A DNA stretch of 64,000 nucleotides from Vibrio sp. VB16 (GTDB taxonomy: Bacteria > Pseudomonadota > Gammaproteobacteria > Enterobacterales > Vibrionaceae): positions 310,001-374,000 of the forward strand of contig NZ_CP087591.1 in the NCBI RefSeq assembly GCF_015594925.2. The letters run 5' to 3'. Numbering within the stretch: position 1 is the stretch's first letter; every line of letters starts with the position of its first letter. A program made the position numbers and the translations under genes. The notes under the pieces are model-generated. The model was not told the origin of the DNA. It did no database searches and saw only the letters and a program-made list of their open reading frames with translations. Positions 8,446-17,521 of the stretch are shown here, one piece after another.

Positions 8446-9392
8446 GGTGGACATTAGTTACTCTCTTTATTGTTTGTATGCTGCTTTCAACGCTAATCGG
8501 TCCCAATTGGATCAACCCTTTTGATATGTCGCCGATCGAATACAAAATTCTGACCGAACTTCGGGTACCTAGAGTGTTATTTTCGGCCGTTATCGGTGCT
8601 ATGCTCGGTCTTAGCGGCAGTATCTATCAACTTACGTTGAAAAATCCTTTGGCTGACAGCTTTACCACTGGCGCGGCTTCGTCTTCAGCATTAGGGGCCG
8701 TGTTAGCCATTTCCCTTGGCATGCCAGTTCACTTTGTCTCTGTATTTGCTTTTATAACAGGGTTAGGTGGACTCACGATGGTTTATCGGATGTCCCTAAC
8801 CGCCGGTCGAATTAATCCAATTACGATGATCTTAGCAGGGGTCGTCATGAATGTGGTCGCCTCGGCGGTGATAAGCTTTTCTAAGTACTATTTTGAGGAC
8901 TCACTAAACTCCATTGTCTATTGGTTAATGGGGGGTATTTTTATGGTCAACATAGAAAGGCTAACTATCTGCACCTTATTGTTTTCTGGCGTCTTCTTTT
9001 ATCTTCATCGTAATTCAATGAAACTGAACATCTTGGCTCTAGATGAACACTCGGCGCAGAGCCTTGGTGTCAATGTCCATCGCCTCCGTTCTAAAGTGTT
9101 TATCGCCTCGACCTTACTGGTTTCGGTAGCGGTCAGTTTTTCAGGGATTATCGGCTTTGTTGGTCTTATCGTTCCTCATATTTCTCGCAGTCTTTTTGGC
9201 AGCGATATGAAACATAATATCTTTTATTCCAGTCTGTTTGGTGCATTTCTTCTTATGGCATCGGATACGATTGCGAGAGTGATAATTCCGGGTGGGGCTG
9301 AGCTACCCGTCGGTATTATGACGGCGGTATTCGGTGGTGCGTTCTTCTTCTATCTGTTAAAGCACCGAAGGGAGCACTTCTGGAATGGCTAA
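8442..9392 (+). CDS. FecCD/BtuC-type ABC importer permease
   Basis: This 316-residue inner-membrane protein belongs to the FecCD family that imports iron-siderophores, haem or cobalamin. Typical blocks are LRVPRVLFSAVIGAMLGLSG, LKNPLADSFTTGAASSSALG and the C-terminal FVGLIVPHISRSLFG, which carries the loop that contacts the ATPase. Eight to ten membrane segments are expected and visible. It overlaps the ABC-2 permease by 4 bp and its own ATPase gene by 8 bp. Riboswitch control suggests a corrinoid, cobalt-chelate or related substrate, but I do not assign btuC because the N-terminus is short and enteric-type features are lacking. Confidence 0.88.
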   Translation: MRWTLVTLFIVCMLLSTLIGPNWINPFDMSPIEYKILTELRVPRVLFSAVIGAMLGLSGSIYQLTLKNPLADSFTTGAASSSALGAVLAISLGMPVHFVSVFAFITGLGGLTMVYRMSLTAGRINPITMILAGVVMNVVASAVISFSKYYFEDSLNSIVYWLMGGIFMVNIERLTICTLLFSGVFFYLHRNSMKLNILALDEHSAQSLGVNVHRLRSKVFIASTLLVSVAVSFSGIIGFVGLIVPHISRSLFGSDMKHNIFYSSLFGAFLLMASDTIARVIIPGGAELPVGIMTAVFGGAFFFYLLKHRREHFWNG

Positions 9393-10122
9393 TATCAAGA
9401 TTCAAAATCTAGAATATCGCAGGAGCGATTTCTCCCTTAACGTCCCTTCATTAACCATAGAATCTGGTGAGAAAGTGGCACTAATGGGCGAAAACGGTTG
9501 CGGAAAAAGTACACTGATAAATTTGCTTGCTGGGTTAATAGAAAGCCCTCAACAGTCCATATTTTATCAGCAGCAACCATTGGAAGAGATCACTCATGCA
9601 GAACGGGCGAGACTGTTTTCCGTTCTACCCCAGTTTTCAGATATCTCATTTCCGTTTAGCGTCCTTGAGGTTGCGCTGCTCGGAAGATATGTCCACTTGA
9701 AAACCAATGAGTTCCAACAACAGGATAAAGACAAGACCATCGAGCTGCTGAAGTTACTGGATATCGAACAGTATAAGAAACGCAGTTATTCAGACCTCTC
9801 TGGCGGTGAAAAACGCCGAGTAATGTTAGCGCGCGTGTTAAATCAGGAAGCGCCGATTATCTATTTAGATGAGCCTAACTCCAGCTTAGATATCCGTCAT
9901 ACATTAGAGATATTTGACCACCTACACCAATTACCGCAGACGGTCATCACTTCTGTACACGATATCAACCTTGCGTATCGCTATTTTGAACGGTTCCTTT
10001 TCTTTAAAAAAGGGGAGCTTATCTATGATGTCCTTAGGGACCAAGTAACCCCACAACTACTCTCCGAGGTCTACGATGTTACGGTGTCTTCTGATACTAC
10101 TAGCTTTAGTTTCTGTTCCTGA
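9385..10122 (+). CDS. FecE/BtuD-type ABC importer ATP-binding protein
   Basis: The 245-residue ATPase pairs with the FecCD permease. Walker A is MGENGCGKSTLINLL, the signature is DLSGGEKRRVMLARVL, and Walker B is APIIYLDEPNSSLD. The switch region TSVHDINLAYRYFERF is typical of the siderophore and B12 importer class. Its end overlaps the binding-protein gene by 47 bp in another frame, an unusually long overlap implying strong translational coupling. It energises uptake from the periplasm. Confidence 0.9.
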   Translation: MANIKIQNLEYRRSDFSLNVPSLTIESGEKVALMGENGCGKSTLINLLAGLIESPQQSIFYQQQPLEEITHAERARLFSVLPQFSDISFPFSVLEVALLGRYVHLKTNEFQQQDKDKTIELLKLLDIEQYKKRSYSDLSGGEKRRVMLARVLNQEAPIIYLDEPNSSLDIRHTLEIFDHLHQLPQTVITSVHDINLAYRYFERFLFFKKGELIYDVLRDQVTPQLLSEVYDVTVSSDTTSFSFCS

Positions 10123-10855
10123 AGCTTTAGCCTACGAAAGAATTGTCCTACTTGCACCCGCAGCCGGTGATATATTGATTAAACTTGGCGTTCAGGACAA
10201 GGTAGTCGGCGTTACTCGCAGTAACGACGACTTCCCCAATGCGCTAAAGGTAGGTTCTCACATCAAGCCAAATGTCGAGTTGCTAAAAGGCCTAAAACCT
10301 GACCTTCTTATCATCAGCTCAAATCGATTTTTTTCTGAGTATATGTCGCAGCAACTGGACGTAGAGGTGATGAAGTACGACCCCGTCACGTTGGATCAAA
10401 TTCTTACGCAAATAACAAGCTTAGGTGAGCGGGTAAATAGGCCGTCTGAGGCCGATAAACTTGTCCAAGAGCTTGTTCATATTCGCGAACAAATTCAACC
10501 ATTAAGGCAGAAACCAAGGGTGGTCTTTGAAGTAACAGAAAGCCCATTTATGGTGGCAGGAGATAAGAGTATTGTGAACGGTATTATCGGCGCTGCGGGC
10601 GGCAACCTTATCGCGCCCACGGGGCGCAAGGTTGCCAAATTTAACATCGAGAGCATCCTGATTGAAGACCCGGATTACTATATCTATCAAGTCGGGCCTA
10701 TGAACAAGCGCCCCACTCTGCCATCAAATAGACCAAACTACAGTATACTCAGTAGCAAATTTATGAAGGTGGACCAATTAGAATTTTCGCGGGCAAACAC
10801 TCGGTCTTTCTATCTTTCATTGGAACTAAATCATCGATTTAATACACAACAATAG
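10076..10855 (+). CDS. Periplasmic binding protein of FecB/BtuF type
   Basis: The 259-residue protein has a signal peptide (MLRCLLILLALVSVPEALA, cleavage before YER) and a class III binding-protein fold seen as RIVLLAPAAGDILIKLGVQDKVVGVT followed by LKPDLLIISS. It captures the ligand for the adjacent FecCD importer. The start lies inside the ATPase gene, and the signal peptide begins directly at this ATG, which supports the overlap. It is the last gene before a GC-rich hairpin. The protein is slightly shorter than iron-siderophore binders and close to BtuF in size, but ligand residues cannot be judged. Confidence 0.85.
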   Translation: MLRCLLILLALVSVPEALAYERIVLLAPAAGDILIKLGVQDKVVGVTRSNDDFPNALKVGSHIKPNVELLKGLKPDLLIISSNRFFSEYMSQQLDVEVMKYDPVTLDQILTQITSLGERVNRPSEADKLVQELVHIREQIQPLRQKPRVVFEVTESPFMVAGDKSIVNGIIGAAGGNLIAPTGRKVAKFNIESILIEDPDYYIYQVGPMNKRPTLPSNRPNYSILSSKFMKVDQLEFSRANTRSFYLSLELNHRFNTQQ

Positions 10856-10886
10856 CTGACCTTATTTCGAGCCTAAATATATCATT

Positions 10887-10914
10887 GGGGGAAAACATAA
10901 CTCATCATTCCCCC
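10887..10914 (+). terminator. Hairpin after the binding-protein gene
   Basis: GGGGGAA (10887-10893) can pair with TTCCCCC (10908-10914), 31 bases after the stop codon. There is no T-run, so it is either a weak terminator or a 3' stabilising hairpin at the end of the cbiK transport operon. Confidence 0.5.
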
Positions 10915-10920
10915 TAACCA

Positions 10921-10934
10921 TTGATGAAAATCAA
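10921..10934 (+). promoter_or_regulatory. Perfect FNR box upstream of the PFOR operon
   Basis: TTGATGAAAATCAA matches the FNR consensus TTGAT-N4-ATCAA at every defined position. With a site centred at -41.5, the start of transcription would be near 10969, and TGTATC at 10957-10962 could act as the -10 element. This predicts anaerobic activation of the genes from 11051 to 16702. The spacing argument is inference; the box itself is read directly. Confidence 0.85.
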
Positions 10935-11050
10935 CCTTAACCATGTTTGGACTTTTTGTATCTGAAATGGGTTGTTATCTACCTTTATACCATTCGCTAT
11001 AACGCTACCATGAGCAAAAATTACGCTTATACCCTTTTGGTAGGTAGGTC

Positions 11051-12316
11051 ATGGCTCGAAGATCTAAAAAGAAATCTAACCTTGTCGTCGAAAAAATTGC
11101 CGCTATAGCTTCGTTATTGTTGCTTATTGCCGCTTGGTGGTTTGGCGGCGTTGAGATATCTCAGCGTCAAAGCACCATGCTAAATTCGTTGCTAGAAGAG
11201 AACCAGCAACTCGTTAAGGTTGACGATAACCTTTACAAAATCATCGAAAACAACGAACAAAAAGCATGGTTAGGCGTCGGACAAGGGGTTGGCTACGGTG
11301 GTGAGCTTAGCGTCGCAATCCGTATGAATATACAAGGCACCATTGAACAAGCCAGTATCCTATCCATCAAGGACACCGCCTCTTATGTCAACAAGGTGAT
11401 TGAACATGGTTTAGTGAATAAATTCCTTAGCACAATGGGCAGAAGTCAGATTCACGTAGATGCCATAAGCGGCGCAACGCTATCTTCGAATGGCATTCTC
11501 AACGCCGCGAATAATGCCGTGGACCCAATTCGTGAACAGATATTTGGCTATCGCCTAAAAGAAGCGTCTAGCCCATTTGATACGGTAGGCTTTCTTGATG
11601 GACTCGCAGTGGTGTTCTTCCTATTGGCCATTTATATCAGCCGCTCTACCAGCATCCATAAAAACAAGATGCAATGGGCCGTGATGATTTCCGCTCTGCT
11701 TATATTTGGTTTCTACTCGGCCGCATTGGTTTCTTCGGCCACCATGGGCATATTAATCTCGGGCGCATGGGCATCAGGCCTTGGAAACTATACGGCCATT
11801 ATTCTTCTGATACTCAGTGTCGTTTATATCCTTTTGTTCAACAAAAATATCTACTGTCAGATGATCTGCCCGATGGGTACCACTCAACAATGTCTCTCTA
11901 AGCTTACCAACGCGAAAACCATCAGCCTTAAACACAAAGCCTTCCATTGGTTCCCAAGGCTTATTTTATTGGCGACGTTGAGCGGTGGTTTGTACTTTAG
12001 AAATCCGGCGGCATTCACCTTTGAACCATTCGGTATTATGTTCAGCATGGTGGGCTCTATCTACCTATTTATACCAACTATTTTGCTGCTTATCACCTCG
12101 TTGTTCATTCATCGTCCTTGGTGTAAAACCCTCTGCCCTATTAATGCGATGACCGACTATCTGCTCTTTATTAAAGAGTGGTACAAACAGGTAACCAAAC
12201 CGAAAAGGAGCAAAAAAAATCCTACCAGAAAAAAGGACAAACTAACTCAAAACAAGCGCACCAATATACACCTCAAAAACGAGCAACCAATCGCCATTTC
12301 TGTTGAGGAGTCATAG
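11051..12316 (+). CDS. Membrane FMN-binding and 4Fe-4S electron transfer protein (NosR/NapH-like)
   Basis: The 421-residue protein begins with a membrane anchor (about residues 15-32). A periplasmic FMN-binding domain follows, ending in SGATLSS (140-146), where Thr143 is the likely covalent flavin site. About five membrane segments come next, with two NapH/NosR-type cysteine motifs, CQMICPMG (269-276) and CKTLCPIN (358-365). The tail after 380 is lysine-rich. This mix resembles NosR, NirI and RnfG-like modules that pass electrons across the membrane. It heads an operon with a small membrane protein, PFOR and flavodoxin, behind an FNR box, so it may exchange electrons between the quinone pool and flavodoxin. 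The partner is inferred. The start has GGTAGG upstream. Confidence 0.8.
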   Translation: MARRSKKKSNLVVEKIAAIASLLLLIAAWWFGGVEISQRQSTMLNSLLEENQQLVKVDDNLYKIIENNEQKAWLGVGQGVGYGGELSVAIRMNIQGTIEQASILSIKDTASYVNKVIEHGLVNKFLSTMGRSQIHVDAISGATLSSNGILNAANNAVDPIREQIFGYRLKEASSPFDTVGFLDGLAVVFFLLAIYISRSTSIHKNKMQWAVMISALLIFGFYSAALVSSATMGILISGAWASGLGNYTAIILLILSVVYILLFNKNIYCQMICPMGTTQQCLSKLTNAKTISLKHKAFHWFPRLILLATLSGGLYFRNPAAFTFEPFGIMFSMVGSIYLFIPTILLLITSLFIHRPWCKTLCPINAMTDYLLFIKEWYKQVTKPKRSKKNPTRKKDKLTQNKRTNIHLKNEQPIAISVEES

Positions 12317-12318
12317 GC

Positions 12319-12546
12319 ATGAGAAAGCACTTTTTGTATCTATTTTATGCCGTGACATCCGGCTTCATCCTATTGGCTTTGCATCAAGACATTACCCTGG
12401 TTTTGAAAACCAGTCGTTCCAACAAACCTCAATATGTTTTTAGCCAAATCACCGATGACAATGCTGAAAAACGCAAGCAAGAAGACATGGATATCATTCG
12501 CCAGTGGGCCAAAGGATACGACCCAAGTGCTCCTAACCACGACTGA
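12319..12546 (+). CDS. Small single-span membrane protein
   Basis: The 75-residue product has one N-terminal hydrophobic segment (about residues 4-22, FLYLFYAVTSGFILLAL) and a charged C-terminal tail. I do not recognise a family. It starts 2 bp after the FMN/Fe-S gene and ends 8 bp before the PFOR gene, so it is surely co-translated and may be an accessory subunit of the membrane electron carrier. No cysteines are present, so it does not itself hold an iron-sulphur cluster. Confidence 0.75.
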   Translation: MRKHFLYLFYAVTSGFILLALHQDITLVLKTSRSNKPQYVFSQITDDNAEKRKQEDMDIIRQWAKGYDPSAPNHD

Positions 12547-12554
12547 GGTAGAAC

Positions 12555-15500
12555 ATGAACATGAGCAAAAAGGTGGGTACCACCACCGATAAAAAAGAAA
12601 CAGAGATTAGGATAATGGACGGCAATGAAGCCGCAGCTTCTGTCGCTTACCGTTGTAACGATGTCATCGGCATCTATCCGATCACACCATCTTCAGCCAT
12701 GGCAGAGCATTGCGAAGAGTGGACGAATGACCAAGTCACTAACTTCCGAGGCGTCATACCCAGTATTTACGAGATGCAGTCGGAAGCCGGAGCGGCAGGT
12801 CTTGTACACGGGGCATTAACGGCAGGCTCTTTGGCCACCTCTTTTACCTCATCACAGGGATTGTTATTAATGGTCCCAAACATGTATAAGATAGCGGGCG
12901 AACTCACTCCCTTTGTACTGCATGTTGCGGCGAGAACAGTGGCAACACACGCCCTTTCTATCCTTTGCGATCACTCCGATGTGATGGCCGTACGTCAAAC
13001 TGGCTTTGCTATACTTTCAGGTAATAACAGCCAACAAGCCCACGACTTAGCATTAATTGCTCAAGCTGCCACGTTACAAAGCCGCATCCCCTTTGTGCAC
13101 TTTTTTGATGGATTCAGGACCTCTCATGAGCTAAACCACGTTCAAACTATCCATAATGACACAATAGAAAAGATGCTAGATGAAAACACCATTACGCAAA
13201 ACTTTCAGCGAAGACTGACACCAGACGCCCCGACACTCAGAGGGTCTTCTCAGAACCCAGACACCTACTTTCAAGCAAGGGAAGCGGTAAACCGCTATTA
13301 CGATACCTGCCCTAACATCGTCGTCGACATGATGGACAAATTTGGCGAACTTACCGGACGTCATTACCACCCTTTTCAATATATTGGTGATGAAACAGCC
13401 TCCGCACTTATCGTCGTGATGGGCTCCGCCACAAGCACCGTGAAGCAAACCGTTGCTGGATTGCAAAAAAAGGGTAAACACGTCGGTGTTCTATGCGTTC
13501 ATCTATTCCGCCCCTTTTCTGTAGAGCATTGCTTAAGCGTTATACCATCAACGATTCAAAACATTGCAGTACTGGACCGGACCAAAGAACCTGGCGCCAT
13601 CGGCGAACCACTTTATCTCGATATCGTTGTCGCAATTTCACGAGATTGGCACGCACACCATAACACCCCTACCCCGAAGGTTTTTGGTGGTCGATACGGT
13701 CTTTCATCTAAAGAGTTTACCCCTAACCATGCAGAGTCAATCTATACGGCTATAGAGTCTGGTACCATTTTTCAGAGCTTTACGGTCGGTATAACCGATG
13801 ACGTTACCAATCTTTCGCTACCGTTAGTTCATTCAAGCATCGACTACGATGAATCAACACTCCGGGCGCTTTTTTATGGGTTAGGAGCAGACGGTACCGT
13901 CGGTGCAAATAAAAACACCATCAAAATAGTGGGCTCCGACAGCCCTTGGTTTACCCAAGGTTATTTTGTTTATGACTCCAAAAAAAGTGGGGGGATGACT
14001 ACCTCTCATTTGCGATTCAATAACACCCTAATTGATGCACCTTATCTCATAGATGAAGCCGACTTCCTTGGTTGTCACCAGTTTAGCCTGCTTAAAAACA
14101 ACGACATTCTTGCCCATGCCAAACGGGGTGCAACCGTTCTATTTAATTCGGTCCATTCCGCAGACGAGTTGTGGAGCCAGCTCAATTACCGCGAACAAAA
14201 CCATATCCTTACAAAGAATTTAAAGATTTACACAATCGATGCCAACGACCTCGCAAACCGATACGGTATTCGCGGTCGTATTAACAATATTATGCAGCGT
14301 GCTTTCTTTTTATTGACCGAATTACTCACACCTAAGCAGGCATTTGAACGACAAAACGAAGCCATAAAACAAACCTATCAACGTAAGGGGGATAAGTTAA
14401 TCCATGCCAATCTGGCGACGGTAGCGAAAACCGAAGCCGTTTTATTTGAGGTTTTACCCAATGTTAACACATTGAAAAAGCCTGAAAACGTGCCAATTGT
14501 TTCGCATCATGCCCCAGAGTTTGTAAAAAACATAACGGCTGAACTTTTACAAAACCGTGGCGATCAATTACCTGTAAGTGTCTTTCCCGTTGATGGTCAG
14601 TGGCCCACGGCCACCAGCAAATGGGAAAAACGAGATATAGCAAGTTTTGTCCCACAATGGGATAAAGAAAGTTGTACCCAATGCAATATCTGCAGCTTAG
14701 TCTGTCCTCATTCCGCTATTCGAGTAAAAGTGGTCAGCCGCACCTTGCCATTAAAGGATGCGCCTAAATCCTTCATAACTACAGACTATAAATTGCGCGA
14801 TTTCCATGGTGAAAGATACACCCTTCAAATTTCACCTCAGGATTGCACTGGCTGCCAGCTTTGCGTGGATATGTGCCCTAGTCTGAATGAAAGCGATGTT
14901 TCAAAAAAAGCATTGGAAATGGTAGCTAGGGCATCAGTATCAAAAGAACAAAACCAGAATTTTGAATATTTCACCCAATTACCCGAGCTTAAACCTATCG
15001 AAATCAAACGCATCGATGCCCGAAGCAGCCAGCTTTTGGAGCCATTACTTGAGTTTTCAGGAGCCTGCTCTGGCTGTGGGGAAACCCCTTATATTAAAGT
15101 GCTCACTCAGCTGTACGGTGATCATATGCTGATTGCCAACGCAACGGGGTGCTCTTCGATATATGGAGGAAATCTACCCACCACACCTTATAGCCAAAAC
15201 AAACAAGGGCAAGGGCCTGCATGGGCAAACTCCCTGTTTGAGGATAACGCAGAGTTTGGTCTGGGTATGCGGATGGCGTTAGAAAGCGAACAAGATATCG
15301 CACTGACTCAACTTAAAACCGTGCAAGACTCTCTTCCGAAACCGCTATTCGAAGATATCATCAAACTGGTTAACGATTCCTCAGTCAGAGGCATCGCGAA
15401 GCAACGCGAGAATATCAGGCACCTGAAACAACGGATTGATGAGAAACACTCAATGACACAGTATGCCAATTCATTAGTCGCAAAGTCCGTATGGATTATG

Positions 15501-16127
15501 GGGGGTGACGGATGGGCATTTGATATCGGCTATGGCGGCGTAGACCACGTACTAGCAGGCAAAAAAAACATCAACATCATAGTCCTAAACAATCAGGTTT
15601 ACGCCAATACCGGTGGACAACAATCGAAAGCAACACCGACAGGTGCCATAGCCAAGTTTGCTAGCGAAGGTAAACAGACAGCAGGAAAAGATCTTGGTAT
15701 TACCACCATGATGAATGGCAATGCCTACGTAGCCACTATCGCCATCGGGGCGAATATGAATCAGACCTTGAAAGCAATTCAAGAAGCAGAATCTTACCCC
15801 GGACCATCTTTAATTATCGCTTACGCTTCGTGCATTACCCACGGTATCGACATGTCTGAAGGTATCGAGCAACAGCAAAGGCTCGTCGATACCGGTATGT
15901 GGCCACTCTACCGATTTGATCCTAGACGAAAAATCAAAGGTAAAGCCGCGCTTCAGCTTGATTCACGTCCAGCGAAACTTGGGGTAGAACACTTTATTGA
16001 ACACCAGAATCGATTTAAGCAGCTTTCAGCAAGAGACCATGAACGCTATTTACAAGGGATCGCGTCACTACAATCTCAAGTCGAACATAGACAGTCATTG
16101 CTTAATCAATTGGCTGAATGGAAATAA
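12555..16127 (+). CDS. nifJ: Pyruvate:ferredoxin/flavodoxin oxidoreductase
   Basis: The 1190-residue single-chain enzyme oxidises pyruvate to acetyl-CoA and CO2 and reduces flavodoxin or ferredoxin. The N-terminal pyruvate-binding domain is shown by GIYPITPSSAMAEHCEEW. The two-cluster ferredoxin domain has CTQCNICSLVCPHSAI and CTGCQLCVDMCPSLN. The thiamine diphosphate domain has SGACSGCGETPYIK, which carries cluster ligands, and the GDGWAFDIGYGG and NNQVYANTGGQQS pair. The length is typical of NifJ. A flavodoxin gene follows after 74 bp, so flavodoxin is the likely acceptor. An upstream FNR box points to anaerobic expression. The ATG at 12561 is an alternative start. No nitrogenase genes are seen in the window. 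Confidence 0.95.
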   Translation: MNMSKKVGTTTDKKETEIRIMDGNEAAASVAYRCNDVIGIYPITPSSAMAEHCEEWTNDQVTNFRGVIPSIYEMQSEAGAAGLVHGALTAGSLATSFTSSQGLLLMVPNMYKIAGELTPFVLHVAARTVATHALSILCDHSDVMAVRQTGFAILSGNNSQQAHDLALIAQAATLQSRIPFVHFFDGFRTSHELNHVQTIHNDTIEKMLDENTITQNFQRRLTPDAPTLRGSSQNPDTYFQAREAVNRYYDTCPNIVVDMMDKFGELTGRHYHPFQYIGDETASALIVVMGSATSTVKQTVAGLQKKGKHVGVLCVHLFRPFSVEHCLSVIPSTIQNIAVLDRTKEPGAIGEPLYLDIVVAISRDWHAHHNTPTPKVFGGRYGLSSKEFTPNHAESIYTAIESGTIFQSFTVGITDDVTNLSLPLVHSSIDYDESTLRALFYGLGADGTVGANKNTIKIVGSDSPWFTQGYFVYDSKKSGGMTTSHLRFNNTLIDAPYLIDEADFLGCHQFSLLKNNDILAHAKRGATVLFNSVHSADELWSQLNYREQNHILTKNLKIYTIDANDLANRYGIRGRINNIMQRAFFLLTELLTPKQAFERQNEAIKQTYQRKGDKLIHANLATVAKTEAVLFEVLPNVNTLKKPENVPIVSHHAPEFVKNITAELLQNRGDQLPVSVFPVDGQWPTATSKWEKRDIASFVPQWDKESCTQCNICSLVCPHSAIRVKVVSRTLPLKDAPKSFITTDYKLRDFHGERYTLQISPQDCTGCQLCVDMCPSLNESDVSKKALEMVARASVSKEQNQNFEYFTQLPELKPIEIKRIDARSSQLLEPLLEFSGACSGCGETPYIKVLTQLYGDHMLIANATGCSSIYGGNLPTTPYSQNKQGQGPAWANSLFEDNAEFGLGMRMALESEQDIALTQLKTVQDSLPKPLFEDIIKLVNDSSVRGIAKQRENIRHLKQRIDEKHSMTQYANSLVAKSVWIMGGDGWAFDIGYGGVDHVLAGKKNINIIVLNNQVYANTGGQQSKATPTGAIAKFASEGKQTAGKDLGITTMMNGNAYVATIAIGANMNQTLKAIQEAESYPGPSLIIAYASCITHGIDMSEGIEQQQRLVDTGMWPLYRFDPRRKIKGKAALQLDSRPAKLGVEHFIEHQNRFKQLSARDHERYLQGIASLQSQVEHRQSLLNQLAEWK

Positions 16128-16201
16128 CGCCAAACGTTTCTACATTCGATTAGTCCATACACTTAAAATTGGTATAAACCCTATAAACAGAGAGAACAAC
16201 A

Positions 16202-16702
16202 ATGGCAAACATCGCCGTATTTTATGGAAGTGATTCCGGTTCGACAAAAAAAGTCGCCGCGCTTATCGCTCAGCAATTTGATATCGATAGCAACGACATC
16301 GCAGATGTAGAGTTGGAGGACCTAGAACAATATGACCTTATTATTCTCGGTACGCCTACAGTAAATAACGGCGAGATTCAGTCTGACTGGGACTATGTAC
16401 TCGATGACATCGAAGATCTTAATCTGACAGATACCAAGGTTGCGGTCTTTGGCTTAGGAGATCAGATCGACTACGCCGACACTTTTGTAGATGCCATGGC
16501 CGACCTTGCGCAGACATGCGAAGAAGCAGGCGCGACACTTATCGGTTCGTGGCCTTCTAAAGGCTATACGCATTCGGAATCGAGGGCCGAGAAAAACGGT
16601 TTCTTTGTCGGCCTTGCTATCGATATGGAAAGACAAGCGGAACAAACACATAAGCGAGTTGAAAACTGGGTAAGTCAGCTAAAGTCATTCATGAACGAAT
16701 AA
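16202..16702 (+). CDS. Flavodoxin
   Basis: The 166-residue protein is a long-chain flavodoxin: IAVFYGSDSGSTKKVAALIA holds the phosphate-binding loop, LGTPTVNNGEIQSDWDYVL and FGLGDQIDYADTFVDAM are the two FMN-contacting loops. It carries low-potential electrons. Directly downstream of nifJ in the same direction, it is the obvious acceptor of pyruvate electrons. It could be called fldA or nifF, but sequence alone does not decide. AGAGAGAA lies upstream of the ATG. Confidence 0.92.
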   Translation: MANIAVFYGSDSGSTKKVAALIAQQFDIDSNDIADVELEDLEQYDLIILGTPTVNNGEIQSDWDYVLDDIEDLNLTDTKVAVFGLGDQIDYADTFVDAMADLAQTCEEAGATLIGSWPSKGYTHSESRAEKNGFFVGLAIDMERQAEQTHKRVENWVSQLKSFMNE

Positions 16703-16724
16703 AAGCGCGTCGAAAGGTCGATAA

Positions 16725-16748
16725 ATAGACTATAACGTTAACGTCTAT
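16725..16748. terminator. Short hairpin between convergent flavodoxin and reductase genes
   Basis: ATAGAC (16725-16730) pairs with GTCTAT (16743-16748) across an AT-rich loop in the short gap between two convergent genes. It overlaps the stop codon of the leftward reductase gene. No T-run follows, so the terminator reading is weak. Confidence 0.3.
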
Positions 16749-17485
16749 ACTGGGTTAGCTTTCTTTTGAGCGCCAAATCGGTCAGCATCGACGCCTTTCT
16801 TCCAATAACCTACAGCAAAAATATTCAGCCTATCAAGGCCGATGTCTTCTTGTAATACAGGGCGAAGTGAACGAATGCTTCTGGCTTCCAACCCCAAAAA
16901 CACATGAGTGTCTTTCAGCATCCCCTGTGCCACCTTTAGAACTTTTTCTTCTAGGGTCATCGTGGCTTCATCCTCCACAAACCATTCTGTATTTTGTGAA
17001 TCGTCATAATCCATCTCTATTATGTCTGCACGAGTAGGAACCCCAATGATCGCTTTCACGTCCGTTCCGGACCGAAACCTTGGTACATATCCGTTTATTG
17101 CATTTATCGAGGTTATGTCCCCAACCAACAAATAGCTATGATGGTCGTAGTTGGTCATTTTCATCGGCCCTGGACCAGCAATCATAATGCTATCTCCAAT
17201 TTTTGCCTGCCTTGCCCAATCGGTCGCAGGACCATTATGGCGGTTGATGACAAAATCCAGTCCCAACTCTCTCGTCTGTGGATCAAAAAAGCGAATGGTA
17301 TATGACCGCATCTTGCGTTCATTTTCATCTTGTGACGGCAAGACCACCTTCACATATGAACCTTCCAAATCAATAGGAAAGTCCAGTAAACTTTCTCCGG
17401 TTACAACAATGCGACGCATATGTGGCGAGAGTTCGATGATTTTTGACACATACGTTAAGCGCGCTTTTGGTTTATTTGGTCGCAT
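16745..17485 (-). CDS. Siderophore-interacting FAD/NAD(P)H reductase (ViuB/YqjH-like)
   Basis: The 246-residue cytoplasmic flavoprotein belongs to the siderophore-interacting family that reduces ferric siderophores or ferric citrate to free iron. The FAD-binding motif is MRSYTIRFFDP (the family's R-x-Y-T/S), followed by ATDWARQAKIGDSIMIAGP, and the C-terminal motif is VGYWKKGVDADRFG. It is divergent from a MarR-type regulator, and the 100-bp gap holds two similar operator-like repeats, so the regulator probably controls it. No Fur box is obvious. The pair resembles the YqjH/YqjI arrangement only in layout, because the regulator here is MarR-like. Confidence 0.87.
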   Translation of the reverse strand: MRPNKPKARLTYVSKIIELSPHMRRIVVTGESLLDFPIDLEGSYVKVVLPSQDENERKMRSYTIRFFDPQTRELGLDFVINRHNGPATDWARQAKIGDSIMIAGPGPMKMTNYDHHSYLLVGDITSINAINGYVPRFRSGTDVKAIIGVPTRADIIEMDYDDSQNTEWFVEDEATMTLEEKVLKVAQGMLKDTHVFLGLEARSIRSLRPVLQEDIGLDRLNIFAVGYWKKGVDADRFGAQKKANPV

Positions 17486-17521
17486 TTAGCTTTTCCCTCT
17501 AACTTGAAAAATAGTAAATAA

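Noticed and set aside
12555..16702. nifJ plus flavodoxin as evidence of a nitrogen fixation island
   Set aside because: No nitrogenase structural, assembly or regulatory gene is present; the FNR box points to general anaerobic metabolism.
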